From Caenibacillus caldisaponilyticus (GTDB lineage Bacteria; Bacillota; Bacilli; Bacillales; Sporolactobacillaceae): a stretch of 64,000 nt of DNA. Position numbers and translations under genes: made by a program. Numbering within the stretch: position 1 is the first letter of the stretch; every line of letters begins with the position of its first letter. The stretch spans positions 1 to 64,000 of the forward strand of contig NZ_BDDQ01000002.1 of assembly GCF_002003465.1 (NCBI RefSeq), in the 5' to 3' direction. Positions 26,819-36,035 of this stretch are shown here, piece after piece. The notes under the pieces were generated by a model. It was not told the DNA's origin, made no database searches, and saw only the letters and a list, made by a program, of their open reading frames with translations.

Positions 26819-29410
26819 TCAACCCTTCATGTGATGATACGGGCCGCTCATGCCTTGTACGGGCGGAACGCGCATGGCTTTGCCCGCGGGAATGAGCGAC
26901 GCCAAAACGCCGACCGTCACAGGGATCAAGCCGGTAAGCAAAATGAACCACAATTCCCCGTACGGGAAGCGATGGTAAAGGAAGAAAATCAGGGCGAGCG
27001 CAAGAAGCAAGCCGACGAGGCCCGAAAGCACGCCGACGAAAAAGCCTTCATACACGACCCATAGCCCAACGCGGCCGTCCCGCCAGCCGACCGCCTTCAA
27101 CAACGCGAGTTCTCCATACCGTTCGGAAACGTTTTGCCACATGATTTCCGCCGTCGTCAACACGGCGATGCCCAACGCGACGCCCATCGCAATATAGTGG
27201 GCGGGACCGACCTGGAGCGCGACGTATTGGCCGAGCCAAGTCGTATAGAGCGTGCCCTTGAGTTGAAACGTGACGAACAAGAACAAAGTCAACAGCATCG
27301 TCGGCACGGCGATCGCCATGACCGACAGGACATTCCGGTATAGTTTTCCCGCGAGCGCATTCCACGCCATGGTGAACGGTCCGCGCGCTTTGACGACGCG
27401 GCGGCCGGCCGCGCGGATTTCCCCGCTTTTTATCGCTTCATTCGGGTTGATACGCCGGATGAGGAGCGCCGGACCGATCGCGCCCAAAAAGTAAATGAGA
27501 AATCCGAGGCCGCCGACGATACAGGCGCGCCACGGCGAGAGCACGGAAGCATGGCGGAAAACGATCCAACCCTCGATCAAAAAGGAAAGCACGGCGACAA
27601 ACAGCCCGATGATCATCGATTCCAAGAACACCATTTTCATCAGGTTGCCCGGCCTCCACCCGATCGCCAGCAAAACCGCAAATTGCTTGCGCCTTGCCAA
27701 AAGGGAAACGAAGTGCGTCGCAAAGACATAGGCGATCGCGACGAGAATGACGGCCAAAATGATTCCCGTAAAGCCCAAACGCGTTTGTGTGAAAATCGTA
27801 AACGATGCGCCGAGCCGCACCCACAGTTCTTCGATCCAACCGATTTCGGGCTGATTGCCCGCCTTTGGTACATGGACGATGGCTGGTTGCGGCGACGAGC
27901 CGAGCGTAATGTCCGCGGCCAGACCCGTCCGCTTTTCAATTTCCTTCGCCACTTTTTCCAGCTTGGATTGGCTCTTTTCATTCAACTCATTCACTCCGGC
28001 CACCTTGATGCGGATCGCCGAGATCGGTTTATCGCCGGAGAGCGCCGCGGCCGCTTTCAGCGTCGTCAACATGGCGGGCGGCTGGGTGATAAAGCCAAAG
28101 GGATTGGACGTGGCCACCACCTTTTTGGGCGGATTGATCGGCTGATTTTTCGCATTGAGCACCCATTCCGCCGTCGGGGGACGATACGTTTGCATCGGCA
28201 ATTCGGTCAACGGATCTTTCGGCAAACGCAATTGGGTTGGGTCATAAAATCCGACCCAATCCGCGCTTACAATGGGACTGGAATCCGGGTCCACCACGTT
28301 CGGCTTGCGATAGCCGTATGGAAACAGCGGGGACCGAGTCTTATGCGGCAGGATGTTATAAGCAAACTTCCAATGATCGGGAAAAGGGCTTTGAACAGCG
28401 GTATATTCGATGGCGCTCGGTTTGACGGCGAGAAAGCTGTCCAGATCAACATTCATGGTGCGCAACGCTTTCTTTCCGGTTTTTGGATCGACGCCGGCCA
28501 AACTTTTTATGACGTCTTCGTGAATTTGATGGGACGTCCTTTTAATGGTTTTGACGGGCTCCCCTTTCACGGTTTCCAAATATTTTTCGCCGCCTTTGTC
28601 GGCGATCGATTGGATCGTTTGCTCGACTTGCCGCGGCGTGGCAAATGGAAGCGAAAGTTTTTCGAACCGATAGACGATCGCTTCATCGCCAAAATCGTGA
28701 TTGCTGATCAGGACGGGGATGCGGATCCGCTCGTTATACTCGTCTTTCAAGCGCTCCACCGGATCCTCTTCATCCAAATATCGGCTCAGCCCGTCTTTCA
28801 TGATCGCGTGGCTCAGGCCGACCAGCTTCGCTTCTTGAACAGGATCGATTCCCGCGACCAAAACGGTTTTGCTGCCCTGCAATTTTCCGTCAAAGACGAT
28901 CAGTCCCGTTTTTCGCGAATCTTCAATGGAGGACGGCGTCCAGCCCACGGAAAAATAAAAATGCGTTTCATTTCGACTGGTTGTGGCACCGTCGTTGCTT
29001 TCCTCGATTTGATCGATGCGATAGACGCCCGGCTCTTTCGGGAGGAAGTTTTGAAAGACGACGCCGTAGCTGAGATAGCCAATCATGGCGATCGGGGCCG
29101 CCACTTTAACGTCCTTCATCTTTTTGATTTGGTCATATTGGGAAAGGCTGATGCCGCCCGGAATTTCACTCAAATAATTCGGTTCGAGCAACCGCTTCGA
29201 TTCCGTAACGCTTTGGCTGCCTTTCGGGCGAACGACGATATCGTACGGGGCTCTCCATCGTTTTTGCAAACTGTCGATGATCGTGCCTTTATTCGTTTCC
29301 GACAAGCCGAGCATGTAGCTTAATCCCGCGCTGATGATGAAAGCGCCGATGACGAGCAATAGAAAGCGTTCTTTGTGCCGCCGCCAGTTTCGGAATATGA
29401 ACCTGAGCAC
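26819..29410 (-). CDS. Large FtsX/MacB-type ABC transporter permease
   Basis: An 863-residue membrane protein. One hydrophobic segment near residues 15-35 (FLLLVIGAFIISAGLSYMLG) precedes a long extracytoplasmic region to about residue 510. A first FtsX-like core of hydrophobic segments follows (FTIFTQTRLGFTGIILAVILVAIAYVFATHF onward), then a second core near the C-terminus with ELALLKAVGWRDG, the FtsX coupling motif. This is the plan of peptide/lipoprotein or antibiotic-response permeases. GTG 29410 is preceded by GGGGGAGA; the frame extends 39 codons upstream without a start signal. The probable ATPase partner is at 31164-31868, separated by a lipoprotein pair. The substrate is unknown. Confidence 0.88.
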   Translation of the reverse strand: MLRFIFRNWRRHKERFLLLVIGAFIISAGLSYMLGLSETNKGTIIDSLQKRWRAPYDIVVRPKGSQSVTESKRLLEPNYLSEIPGGISLSQYDQIKKMKDVKVAAPIAMIGYLSYGVVFQNFLPKEPGVYRIDQIEESNDGATTSRNETHFYFSVGWTPSSIEDSRKTGLIVFDGKLQGSKTVLVAGIDPVQEAKLVGLSHAIMKDGLSRYLDEEDPVERLKDEYNERIRIPVLISNHDFGDEAIVYRFEKLSLPFATPRQVEQTIQSIADKGGEKYLETVKGEPVKTIKRTSHQIHEDVIKSLAGVDPKTGKKALRTMNVDLDSFLAVKPSAIEYTAVQSPFPDHWKFAYNILPHKTRSPLFPYGYRKPNVVDPDSSPIVSADWVGFYDPTQLRLPKDPLTELPMQTYRPPTAEWVLNAKNQPINPPKKVVATSNPFGFITQPPAMLTTLKAAAALSGDKPISAIRIKVAGVNELNEKSQSKLEKVAKEIEKRTGLAADITLGSSPQPAIVHVPKAGNQPEIGWIEELWVRLGASFTIFTQTRLGFTGIILAVILVAIAYVFATHFVSLLARRKQFAVLLAIGWRPGNLMKMVFLESMIIGLFVAVLSFLIEGWIVFRHASVLSPWRACIVGGLGFLIYFLGAIGPALLIRRINPNEAIKSGEIRAAGRRVVKARGPFTMAWNALAGKLYRNVLSVMAIAVPTMLLTLFLFVTFQLKGTLYTTWLGQYVALQVGPAHYIAMGVALGIAVLTTAEIMWQNVSERYGELALLKAVGWRDGRVGLWVVYEGFFVGVLSGLVGLLLALALIFFLYHRFPYGELWFILLTGLIPVTVGVLASLIPAGKAMRVPPVQGMSGPYHHMKG

Positions 29411-29762
29411 GCTGATCTCCCCCTCCCCCGCAAGAGAAAACCGCATTTTACCTTTTATATAGAATATTCTGATTTTAATAAGCGCGAAGCATTTATATTG
29501 TTTTAGTCGTTTCGTCCATTGTTTCAAATTGGATTCCGAGTCTTTATCATTCGATTTCGTCCCCGAATAGTGAAAGGAGCTTACGCTTGTCTTTCAGCTG
29601 AGGGCAACGGACACGCATCCGCCACGTAACAAGAGAATGATGAACAGGATCTAATCCTTTTTCAAGTCGGGTCAAAATTTGAACGATTCGGCCGATAGGA
29701 GATGACTCATAAATTCACCGAAAGAGATTTGTTCATCATTTTATAAGAAGCGGATTCGTCAT
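29411..29762. other. Gene-free stretch upstream of the ABC permease
   Basis: AT-rich; no convincing coding frame, RNA gene or terminator. It follows the degenerate lipoprotein copy and may contain the permease promoter, but I could not place a clear -35/-10 pair. Confidence 0.5.
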
Positions 29763-30307
29763 TCACTTTTTGGAATGTGTTCCCATGGGATACTCTACTG
29801 TTTTCCAAGATGAGATGACATGGATGTTAAGCGGGACTTCATTATCGCCTCGGTCCGTAAAAATACCGGCTTTCAATCCTTTATATTTCGATCCATCTTT
29901 CGTGTATTCATAAACGTCGGGACCGCTCAATTCTTCACCTTTTTTTCCGTAAACCGCCTGCAATCTTTCCTTCTGGGCATCCGGATTCAGGATGATAAGA
30001 ATCGGATCGTTATCTTTAAATTTCGGGGTAGCGAATTGAAAATAAAATTCCTCGTTTTTCTTGACCGTCTTTCTCGCCCATTCTCTTGTTTTGACACGTT
30101 ATGGATGAGCTTCGTCCCCGGCTTCAGATTGGAGGATTCCCCCAATACGAACACGCCGATCTTTTGGATTTGGATTTCCCCCCGGATGGTGAAAGGTGCT
30201 TGCTGCTTTGTTTTTGGATGAGGGGTCGTCACCTCTTGTTGTTTGGACGCGCACCCGCCAATAAAAAGGAACAAGAGGCTCATGAACGTGACAAAAATCT
30301 TATTCAT
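29763..30307 (-). pseudogene. Decayed copy of the lipoprotein at 30432-30965
   Basis: Close duplicate of the next lipoprotein gene upstream. It starts MNKIFVTFMSLLFLFIGGC with a lipobox (IGGC), and the first 60 residues match the intact copy almost exactly (QQEVTTPHPKTKQQAPF, IQIQKIGVFVLGES). Then two single-base insertions relative to the intact gene, one near 30102 (CTCATCC instead of CTCACC) and one near 30080, break the frame. The protein would end at 29987 with an unrelated tail, while the rest of the original (QAVYGKKGEELSGPDVYEY) runs on in another frame to 29763. The end has also diverged (HSKK instead of NPE). No coding function is expected beyond a truncated lipoprotein. Confidence 0.85.
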
Positions 30308-30431
30308 GCACTCGACCCTCGCGATTAGTAAATATTGAATGTCCCGTCCATTGTACGGTTTACAAATATTTTTTCTGTTTACATTGATTTGGTTTCATTT
30401 CCGCCAAAGTCATTACTGTAGGAATTCATTT

Positions 30432-30965
30432 TTACTCCGGGTTTCCCATAGGAACCTGAAATGATTGCCAAGATGAAATGACATCGTTTGCAATCGTCGC
30501 CATAATATCGCTATGATTTATAAATGTTCCCGCTTTTAGTCCCTTATATTTCGTCCCGTTTTTCATGTATTCATAAACGTCGGGACCGCTCAATTCTTCA
30601 CCTTTTTTTCCGTAAACCGCCTGCAATTTTTCCGCCTGGACGTCTGGATTCATGATAATGATAATCTGATCGCCTTCTTTAAATTTTGGGGTATCGAATT
30701 GAAAATAGAATTCCCCATTTTTCTTGACCGTCGTTTCACCCATTTTTTTGTTTTGGCACGTTATGGTGAGCTTCGTCCCCGGCCTAAGATTGGATTCTCC
30801 CAACACGAATACACCGATCTTTTGAATTTGGATTTCACCCCGAATGGTGAAAGGTGCTTGCTGCTTTGTTTTTGGATGAGGGGTTGTCACCTCCTGTTGT
30901 TTGGACATGCATCCGCCAATAATGAGAAACAAGAGGCTCATGAACGTGATAAAAATCTTTTTCAT
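30432..30965 (-). CDS. Lipoprotein of unknown function
   Basis: A 177-residue secreted protein anchored by lipid. The signal peptide is MKKIFITFMSLLFLIIGGC, with Cys19 as the lipidation site; a linker rich in Thr, Pro and Lys follows. The mature part (about residues 35-177) is predicted beta-rich: FTIRGEIQIQKIGVFVLGESNLRPGTKLTITCQ, EFYFQFDTPKFKEGDQIIIIMNP, AVYGKKGEELSGPDVYEYMKNGTKYKG. I do not recognise the family. ATG 30965 has GAGGGAG upstream. Its location between an ABC ATPase and its likely permease, all on one strand, suggests an extracytoplasmic part of that system. A decayed duplicate follows at 29763-30307. Confidence 0.8.
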   Translation of the reverse strand: MKKIFITFMSLLFLIIGGCMSKQQEVTTPHPKTKQQAPFTIRGEIQIQKIGVFVLGESNLRPGTKLTITCQNKKMGETTVKKNGEFYFQFDTPKFKEGDQIIIIMNPDVQAEKLQAVYGKKGEELSGPDVYEYMKNGTKYKGLKAGTFINHSDIMATIANDVISSWQSFQVPMGNPE

Positions 30966-31017
30966 GCCCGCTCCCTCTCGTATTAAATTTTTGCCATACA
31001 TTGTGTTGATCTGCTCT

Positions 31018-31049
31018 TAAAGCAAAAGCCCCAAACAAACTTGGGGGCT
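31018..31049 (-). terminator. Rho-independent terminator after the ABC ATPase gene
   Basis: On the minus strand AGCCCCCAA-gtttg-TTTGGGGCT is followed by TTTGCTTT. It separates the ATPase transcript from the lipoprotein genes. Confidence 0.7.
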
Positions 31050-31163
31050 ATTCATGAGGGCGGCCGCAACGCTGTACATACACCGGACATCTCGTTCGAC
31101 ATGCTTGGTTGAAAGTCAACTCACGTAAAGACACCACTAAAGCTTGTCACCAAATGAAACCCT

Positions 31164-31868
31164 TTATGGACTGCCGGACAAAGCCAAGCCTTCCGAGTCA
31201 AAGGCAACGGAGCCGTCCCTTAATTCGATCGTCCGATCGGCCTGACGGGCCAAATTTGGGTCATGCGTGACCAACAAAATGCCGATTCCTTTTTCTTTAT
31301 TTAATGTTTTTAACAGGTTAAACACGGCTTTGCCGCTTTCCGTATCGAGGTTCCCCGTCGGTTCATCGGCCAAAATCCATTTCGGGTGATTGACCAAAGC
31401 GCGCGCGATCGCGACGCGCTGTTGTTGACCGCCCGATAATTGCGACGGCAAGGCATTCCGTTTTTCTTCAAGTCCGACGTCACGGAGCAGGGATTCGGCG
31501 CGTTCTTTCTTGTTAAAGTCGACTTTGCGGGCAAACAGCGGAGCCATGACGTTTTCCAATGCCGTCAGCGTAGGCAGAAGGTGGAATTGCTGAAAGATGA
31601 AGCCGATCTCATGGAAGCGAAAGTCCGCCAGCTCTCTGGTTCTCATCTTGGTCACATCGCGGTCGCCGAAGCGAATGGTGCCCTCCGTCGGTTTGTCAAG
31701 CGTGCCGATTAAACTGAGCAAAGTCGACTTGCCCGATCCGGAAGGACCGATGATCGCCGTGAAGCTTCCCGGCTGAAAGGTGAGGTTAATGCGATTGACC
31801 GCGACAGTCTCCACGCCGTCGCCTATAAAACGCTTACCTAAATTGATTAATTGGATCGCACCCTCCAT
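31164..31868 (-). CDS. ABC transporter ATP-binding protein (MacB/LolD type)
   Basis: A 234-residue ATPase. Walker A is GPSGSGKS at 41-48, the Q-loop FIFQQFHLL near 90, the signature LSGGQQQR at 144-151 and Walker B ILADEP at 165-170, then TGNLD and the switch His in LLVTHD. This form pairs with FtsX-type permeases such as the one at 26819-29410. ATG 31868 follows GAGGAG. A promoter with TTGACA at 31917-31922 is placed 26 bases before it. It is divergent from the TetR gene, whose operators lie in the shared region. Confidence 0.93.
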   Translation of the reverse strand: MEGAIQLINLGKRFIGDGVETVAVNRINLTFQPGSFTAIIGPSGSGKSTLLSLIGTLDKPTEGTIRFGDRDVTKMRTRELADFRFHEIGFIFQQFHLLPTLTALENVMAPLFARKVDFNKKERAESLLRDVGLEEKRNALPSQLSGGQQQRVAIARALVNHPKWILADEPTGNLDTESGKAVFNLLKTLNKEKGIGILLVTHDPNLARQADRTIELRDGSVAFDSEGLALSGSP

Positions 31869-31893
31869 TTCCTATCGCTCCTCTCTTAAAAAT

Positions 31894-31922
31894 ATTTTGA
31901 CAATACCCCCTTTCGCTGTCAA
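31894..31922 (-). promoter_or_regulatory. Promoter of the ABC ATPase gene
   Basis: On the minus strand TTGACA (31922-31917) and CAAAAT (31899-31894) are 17 bases apart. TTGACA and TGTCAA also form an inverted repeat across the promoter, a possible operator. Confidence 0.6.
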
Positions 31923-32027
31923 TGGATCTATTCAAATTTTCCATAAATAATTTCTTATATAAAAAATTTCGTCCCGTACCGTGCGGAAAACGGGCTATGC
32001 AATGAAACGTCCCTGTTCGCCAATCAC

Positions 32028-32041
32028 TGACCAATAGGTCA
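32028..32041. promoter_or_regulatory. Putative TetR-family operator 1
   Basis: TGACCAATAGGTCA, a near-perfect palindrome of the form TGAC-N6-GTCA, in the region between the divergent ABC ATPase and TetR genes. Confidence 0.6.
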
Positions 32042-32073
32042 TTATAATTATTAACCTTCATTATAATTTTTTG

Positions 32074-32102
32074 TTGATATAATATGACCGTTTATATATA
32101 AT
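32074..32102 (+). promoter_or_regulatory. Sigma-A promoter of the TetR-MFS operon
   Basis: TTGATA (32074-32079) and TATAAT (32097-32102), 17 bases apart; a TGACCG half-site lies in the spacer. Confidence 0.7.
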
Positions 32103-32107
32103 ATCTT

Positions 32108-32121
32108 TGACTGACTGGTCA
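32108..32121. promoter_or_regulatory. Putative TetR-family operator 2
   Basis: TGACTGACTGGTCA shares the TGAC-N6-GTCA form with operator 1. It starts six bases after the -10 box, so it covers the transcription start: a typical autorepression position. Confidence 0.65.
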
Positions 32122-32282
32122 TAAAAAAGTATCCTGGAAAAACGCAAAAACGTTAAATGGCCGCGGCGCACAAACGCAGAATCAGAGCATTGACATGAAC
32201 CGGCGCGGCGGCCACAAGAAGCAAAAAGCATTCGAACAATCCCGCTAAACCGAGAGTTTCACGATTATGGGAGATGGAAAGG

Positions 32283-33194
32283 ATGAGAAAAAAAACCCGC
32301 ACCGAATGGATCGAGACGGCGTTGAAATTGTTCGCGAAAAAAGGCTATCATTCCACGTCGATTCAAGACATTGTCGAAGCATGGGGCATATCGAAAGGCG
32401 CCTTCTATCATCATTTTTCATCAAAAGAAGATTTGATGCTCGCCATCGTGAAGCAGCATTTCGAAAAGCTGAATGCCGCGTTGCTGAACGCTCAAAGCAA
32501 GGACCGGGCTGAAAAAGAATCCTTGGTGGAGCAAATTCGCCTTTATTTGGACAACATGTGTTCAAACAAGGAATTTTTTCAGTTGTTGTTCGAAGAACAG
32601 CTTCCGAAAATCAGCCAGGACCTCCGTTTATATTTATTCAAACAGCGCTTCCGCATGTTAAATTGGTTCAGCGGGCGGATCGTTGAATTGTACGGCGAGA
32701 AAGCGGCGCGTTATGCCCTTGATGCCGCGGCGATCTTAATCGGCATGATTCGGGAATACATGTTTTATATATTGATCACGTCCGGCGGGCTTCGCTCCGA
32801 GGAGATCGCCCGCTTTATCGTCCGGCGGCTGGATGCGGTGATCGCCGGTTTTGAACCGCATGAACCGCCAGTATTAAAAAAAGAAATGTTCGAGCAGTTT
32901 GCGGAAATCGAAAAGCGCGAGCGGGAAAAACAAAAAAAGGAAATCGGCGCCCGCATCGCCCATCTCAAAAAAACCCTAGCGGCGCTGAAGCTGGATGCCG
33001 GCGTTCAGCACCAGCTGTTCTCCGCTTTCGATGCGCTGGAAGCGGAATTGATGAACGAACAGGCCGCGCCGAAAGAACCTGTCGTAGAAGGGATATTGTT
33101 ATATATTGAAAACCACAAAATCCAACCGATAGCCAGCGATTTGACCGCTTTAAGAAAAATCGTTCATGAGTATTTCACACATTATAATAGATAG
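32283..33194 (+). CDS. TetR-family repressor of the adjacent exporter, long form
   Basis: A 303-residue regulator. The helix-turn-helix lies at about 23-45 (STSIQDIVEAWGISKGAFYHHF), followed by an all-helical ligand domain. At 303 residues it is about 100 longer than most TetR proteins; the extra part (about 200-303) starts with a charged coil (KREREKQKKEIGARIAHLKKTLAALK) and ends with a helical region. ATG 32283 is nine bases from GGGAG; the in-frame ATG at 32274 touches that site. It ends 15 bases before the MFS gene and should repress both from the two TGAC-N6-GTCA sites. Confidence 0.88.
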   Translation: MRKKTRTEWIETALKLFAKKGYHSTSIQDIVEAWGISKGAFYHHFSSKEDLMLAIVKQHFEKLNAALLNAQSKDRAEKESLVEQIRLYLDNMCSNKEFFQLLFEEQLPKISQDLRLYLFKQRFRMLNWFSGRIVELYGEKAARYALDAAAILIGMIREYMFYILITSGGLRSEEIARFIVRRLDAVIAGFEPHEPPVLKKEMFEQFAEIEKREREKQKKEIGARIAHLKKTLAALKLDAGVQHQLFSAFDALEAELMNEQAAPKEPVVEGILLYIENHKIQPIASDLTALRKIVHEYFTHYNR

Positions 33195-33209
33195 ATAGGA
33201 GACGAGAAG

Positions 33210-34832
33210 ATGACCGAAACCAATGCGTTGGAAATGCAGCCAAGCATGATTCGGCATCGCGCCATGTTGATCACCGGACTCATCATCGCCATGCTGTTTG
33301 GCGCCTTGGACGGCACGATCGTTGGGACGGCGATGCCGCGCATTGTCGGAGAGCTCGGCGATTTAAGCTTGATGACTTGGCTGACGACTGCGTATATGCT
33401 CACTTCAACGACGATCGTGCCGATTGCCGGAAAATTGGCCGATTTATTAGGACGAAGAATGGTTTATATTTCAGGTTTAGTCATTTTTATGGTCGGATCC
33501 GCGCTCTGCGGAATGGCCAACAACATGACCGAATTGATTATTTACCGCGGCATTCAAGGCATCGGCGGCGGCATTATGATGCCGATGGCGATGATTGTTG
33601 TCGGCGATCTGTTTACCGGAAAAGAGCGGGCAAAATGGCAAGGGGTTTTTGGCGCGCTTTATGGGCTGGCTTCCGTCATCGGCCCGCAAATCGGCGGTTT
33701 CATCGTCGACAATTTGAATTGGCGCTGGGTGTTTTACATCAACCTGCCCGTCGGTATATTGGCGACGGTGTTTATTGCCCTGGGTTTAGTCAAACATTCT
33801 GCAAAGGGCCGGGTGAAATTTGATGTCGCCGGTATGTTCACCATGACGGTCGGCGTCGTCAGCCTGTTATTGGCCCTGACGTTTGGCGGCAATCAGTACG
33901 ACTGGGCGTCATGGCAAATCATCAGCCTGTTCGCCGCCGCGATCATATTCCTAGCGCTTTTCGTCTGGGTCGAATCCAAGGCGGAAGAGCCGATCTTGCC
34001 GATTCATTTCTTTAAAAACCGCACGTTTACGGTATTGAACGGCATCGGCTTTTTGATGAGCGTCGGCATGTTTGGCGCCATCATGTTCGTCCCGCTGTTC
34101 ATGCAAGGCATTGTCGGCGTAAGCGCCACGCAATCCGGCACGATCATGACGCCGATGATGATCACGATGATTGTAGGCAGCATCCTTGGCGGCCAAATCG
34201 TTTATAAGATCGGGGTTAAGCCGCAATTGACGCTCGGCATGGTGATCATGGCGCTTGGGCTCGGTTTATTAGGCACGATGGATACGGATACGACGAAATG
34301 GACGGCAACGCTCTACATGATCGTCCTTGGCCTCGGCGTCGGTTTAGTCATGCCGATCCTTACGGTGGCGCTGCAAGAAAGTTTTTCGAAGTCCGAACTC
34401 GGGGTCGTCACTTCTTCCAGCCAATTTTTCCGGGCAATCGGCGGAACATTCGGGATGACGATCCTCGGAGCGATCATGAACAATCGCTCCAGCCATTTGT
34501 TGCAAGACCGTTTAATGCCGAAGCTGCAAGCCCTTCCGGAACAAGCGAAGGGGATGGTCCAGCAATTGACCCATATGATTCACGACGATCCACAAGGATT
34601 ATATTCCGCCTTGCTCAATCCCAAAGCCCTGGCAAAAATGCCGGCGCCATTTAAGGAAACGCTCATTCCGATTTTAAAACAGTCGCTCGTCGATGCGCTG
34701 CAATCCGTCTTTATGTTTGGCCTTGTGTTTGTCGCTTGCGGCGTCGCGCTCGTCTTTCTCCTGAACAAAATCAAGTTGACCGATCACCGGCGCGCGATGA
34801 AAGCGGCAAGAGAAGCCAGGGAGGCCAATTAA
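33210..34832 (+). CDS. DHA2-type (EmrB/QacA) multidrug MFS exporter
   Basis: A 540-residue proton-coupled exporter with about 14 hydrophobic segments. Motif D1-like LDGTIVGTAMPRI is in segment 1, GKLADLLGRR in the first cytoplasmic loop, and GIQGIGGGIMMP and GPQIGGFI in segments 4 and 5, as in the 14-helix drug-proton family. A long loop with PEQAKGMVQQL lies before the last segment, and the C-terminus is basic. ATG 33210 follows AGGAGA. It is the second gene of the TetR operon, which ends at the terminator at 34842-34874. The drug range is unknown. Confidence 0.92.
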   Translation: MTETNALEMQPSMIRHRAMLITGLIIAMLFGALDGTIVGTAMPRIVGELGDLSLMTWLTTAYMLTSTTIVPIAGKLADLLGRRMVYISGLVIFMVGSALCGMANNMTELIIYRGIQGIGGGIMMPMAMIVVGDLFTGKERAKWQGVFGALYGLASVIGPQIGGFIVDNLNWRWVFYINLPVGILATVFIALGLVKHSAKGRVKFDVAGMFTMTVGVVSLLLALTFGGNQYDWASWQIISLFAAAIIFLALFVWVESKAEEPILPIHFFKNRTFTVLNGIGFLMSVGMFGAIMFVPLFMQGIVGVSATQSGTIMTPMMITMIVGSILGGQIVYKIGVKPQLTLGMVIMALGLGLLGTMDTDTTKWTATLYMIVLGLGVGLVMPILTVALQESFSKSELGVVTSSSQFFRAIGGTFGMTILGAIMNNRSSHLLQDRLMPKLQALPEQAKGMVQQLTHMIHDDPQGLYSALLNPKALAKMPAPFKETLIPILKQSLVDALQSVFMFGLVFVACGVALVFLLNKIKLTDHRRAMKAAREAREAN

Positions 34833-34841
34833 AAAGGTCAA

Positions 34842-34874
34842 AGGGTTCACGCGGCAAACGTGAACCCTTTTTTA
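34842..34874 (+). terminator. Rho-independent terminator of the TetR-MFS operon
   Basis: AAGGGTTCACG-cggcaaa-CGTGAACCCTT followed by TTTT, ten bases after the MFS stop codon. Confidence 0.92.
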
Positions 34875-35205
34875 TGGTGGCAAACGGGCGAGAACACTCT
34901 CAGAGGCGCGTATTCCTGCCAGGCGGTGAACGCGCCCGTACGATGCAATCCGCATGAAATAGCCCCGCATCGGGATGAATGAAACCGATCGAAGCGGACG
35001 GCCGGCACAGAGCGGTCGCTTCCACGCATATTCAATTAGACGAGAGGTCTCCCCCGACGACTGGAAAGGAGGGCTGGCCGCCGATCCGAAGCCAGCCGCG
35101 ATGCCCCGCCCGCCTTTGTTTTCCGCTCATTTTTTCAGCAGAACACGGTTTGAAACGCGGTGCGCGCGGACATGATGAAAATGGGCTCCAAAAACGGAGA
35201 AAATA
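34875..35205. other. Gene-free stretch upstream of clpP
   Basis: GC-rich, with short frames on both strands but no binding site, family resemblance or hairpin of note. The regulatory part starts at 35206. Confidence 0.5.
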
Positions 35206-35222
35206 TTTGACCTACTTTGACC
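35206..35222 (-). promoter_or_regulatory. CtsR operator of clpP
   Basis: On the minus strand GGTCAAAGTAGGTCAAA is an exact match to the CtsR heptad repeat (RGTCAAA-N3-RGTCAAA). It overlaps the -35 box of the clpP promoter, so heat-stress release of CtsR should derepress clpP. Confidence 0.92.
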
Positions 35223-35235
35223 AATAGGGTATGAT
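35207..35235 (+). promoter_or_regulatory. Sigma-A promoter of clpP
   Basis: TTGACC (35207-35212) and TATGAT (35230-35235), exactly 17 bases apart and overlapped by the CtsR operator. Confidence 0.8.
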
Positions 35236-35343
35236 GGTCTCAAGAGGGAAAGGCAGAATAAAATGAACTCACATTTCCCGATGCATTACGGTTTGAACCG
35301 GCCCGACTGCAACCGGGCAAATTGAAAAAAGGAGGATGGACCA

Positions 35344-35943
35344 ATGCCATTAATTCCAACCGTTATCGAACAGACGAGCCGCGGTGAACGGGCGTATGAC
35401 ATTTATTCCCGCCTGTTAAAAGACCGCATCATTTTCCTCGGCACGCCGATCGATGACAATGTCGCCAACGCCATTGTGGCCCAATTGCTTTTCCTTGAAG
35501 CCGAAAACCCTGAAAAAGACATCTCATTGTACATAAACAGCCCGGGCGGATCGATCTCCGCGGGTATGGCGATTTATGATACGATGCAACACATCAACGC
35601 GAAGGTGTCGACGATCTGCATCGGCATGGCCGCGTCCATGGGCGCGTTCCTCTTGGCCGCCGGCGAACCGGGCAAACGCTTCGCGTTGCCGAACAGCGAA
35701 ATCATGATTCACCAACCGCTCGGCGGCGCCCAAGGACAAGCGACGGACATTGAAATTCACGCCCGCCGCATTCTGAAAATGCGCGAGACGATCAATCGCA
35801 TCCTCTCCGAACGCACCGGGCAACCGATTGAGGTCATCGAACGGGATACCGACCGCGACCACTTCATGAGCGCCCAAGAGGCGAAAGAATACGGCCTCAT
35901 CGATGCGGTGTTGACGCCGAATCGGAAGTCCAACGAGGCGTAA
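35344..35943 (+). CDS. clpP: ATP-dependent Clp protease proteolytic subunit
   Basis: Serine protease that forms the tetradecameric chamber of ClpCP/ClpXP. The 199 residues hold the triad Ser98 (MAASMGAF), His123 (IMIHQP) and Asp172 (RDTDRDHFM). ATG 35344 follows AAAGGAGG. It degrades tmRNA-tagged proteins, among others, linking it to ssrA/smpB in this window. It is a single-gene unit with a CtsR-controlled promoter upstream and a strong terminator downstream. Confidence 0.98.
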   Translation: MPLIPTVIEQTSRGERAYDIYSRLLKDRIIFLGTPIDDNVANAIVAQLLFLEAENPEKDISLYINSPGGSISAGMAIYDTMQHINAKVSTICIGMAASMGAFLLAAGEPGKRFALPNSEIMIHQPLGGAQGQATDIEIHARRILKMRETINRILSERTGQPIEVIERDTDRDHFMSAQEAKEYGLIDAVLTPNRKSNEA

Positions 35944-35950
35944 GCTTTAA

Positions 35951-35988
35951 AAAAGCTGATCCCCAGTCAAACCGGGGATCAGCTTTTT
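35951..35988 (+). terminator. Rho-independent terminator of clpP
   Basis: A 14-base-pair stem AAAAGCTGATCCCC with its complement, ending in T, eight bases after the clpP stop. The symmetric A and T runs let it serve the convergent crh transcript too. Confidence 0.92.
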
Positions 35989-36035
35989 CTATTTGAGACC
36001 ACAGTCCGGAAGCGCGCAAACGAGCCAACATTTGG

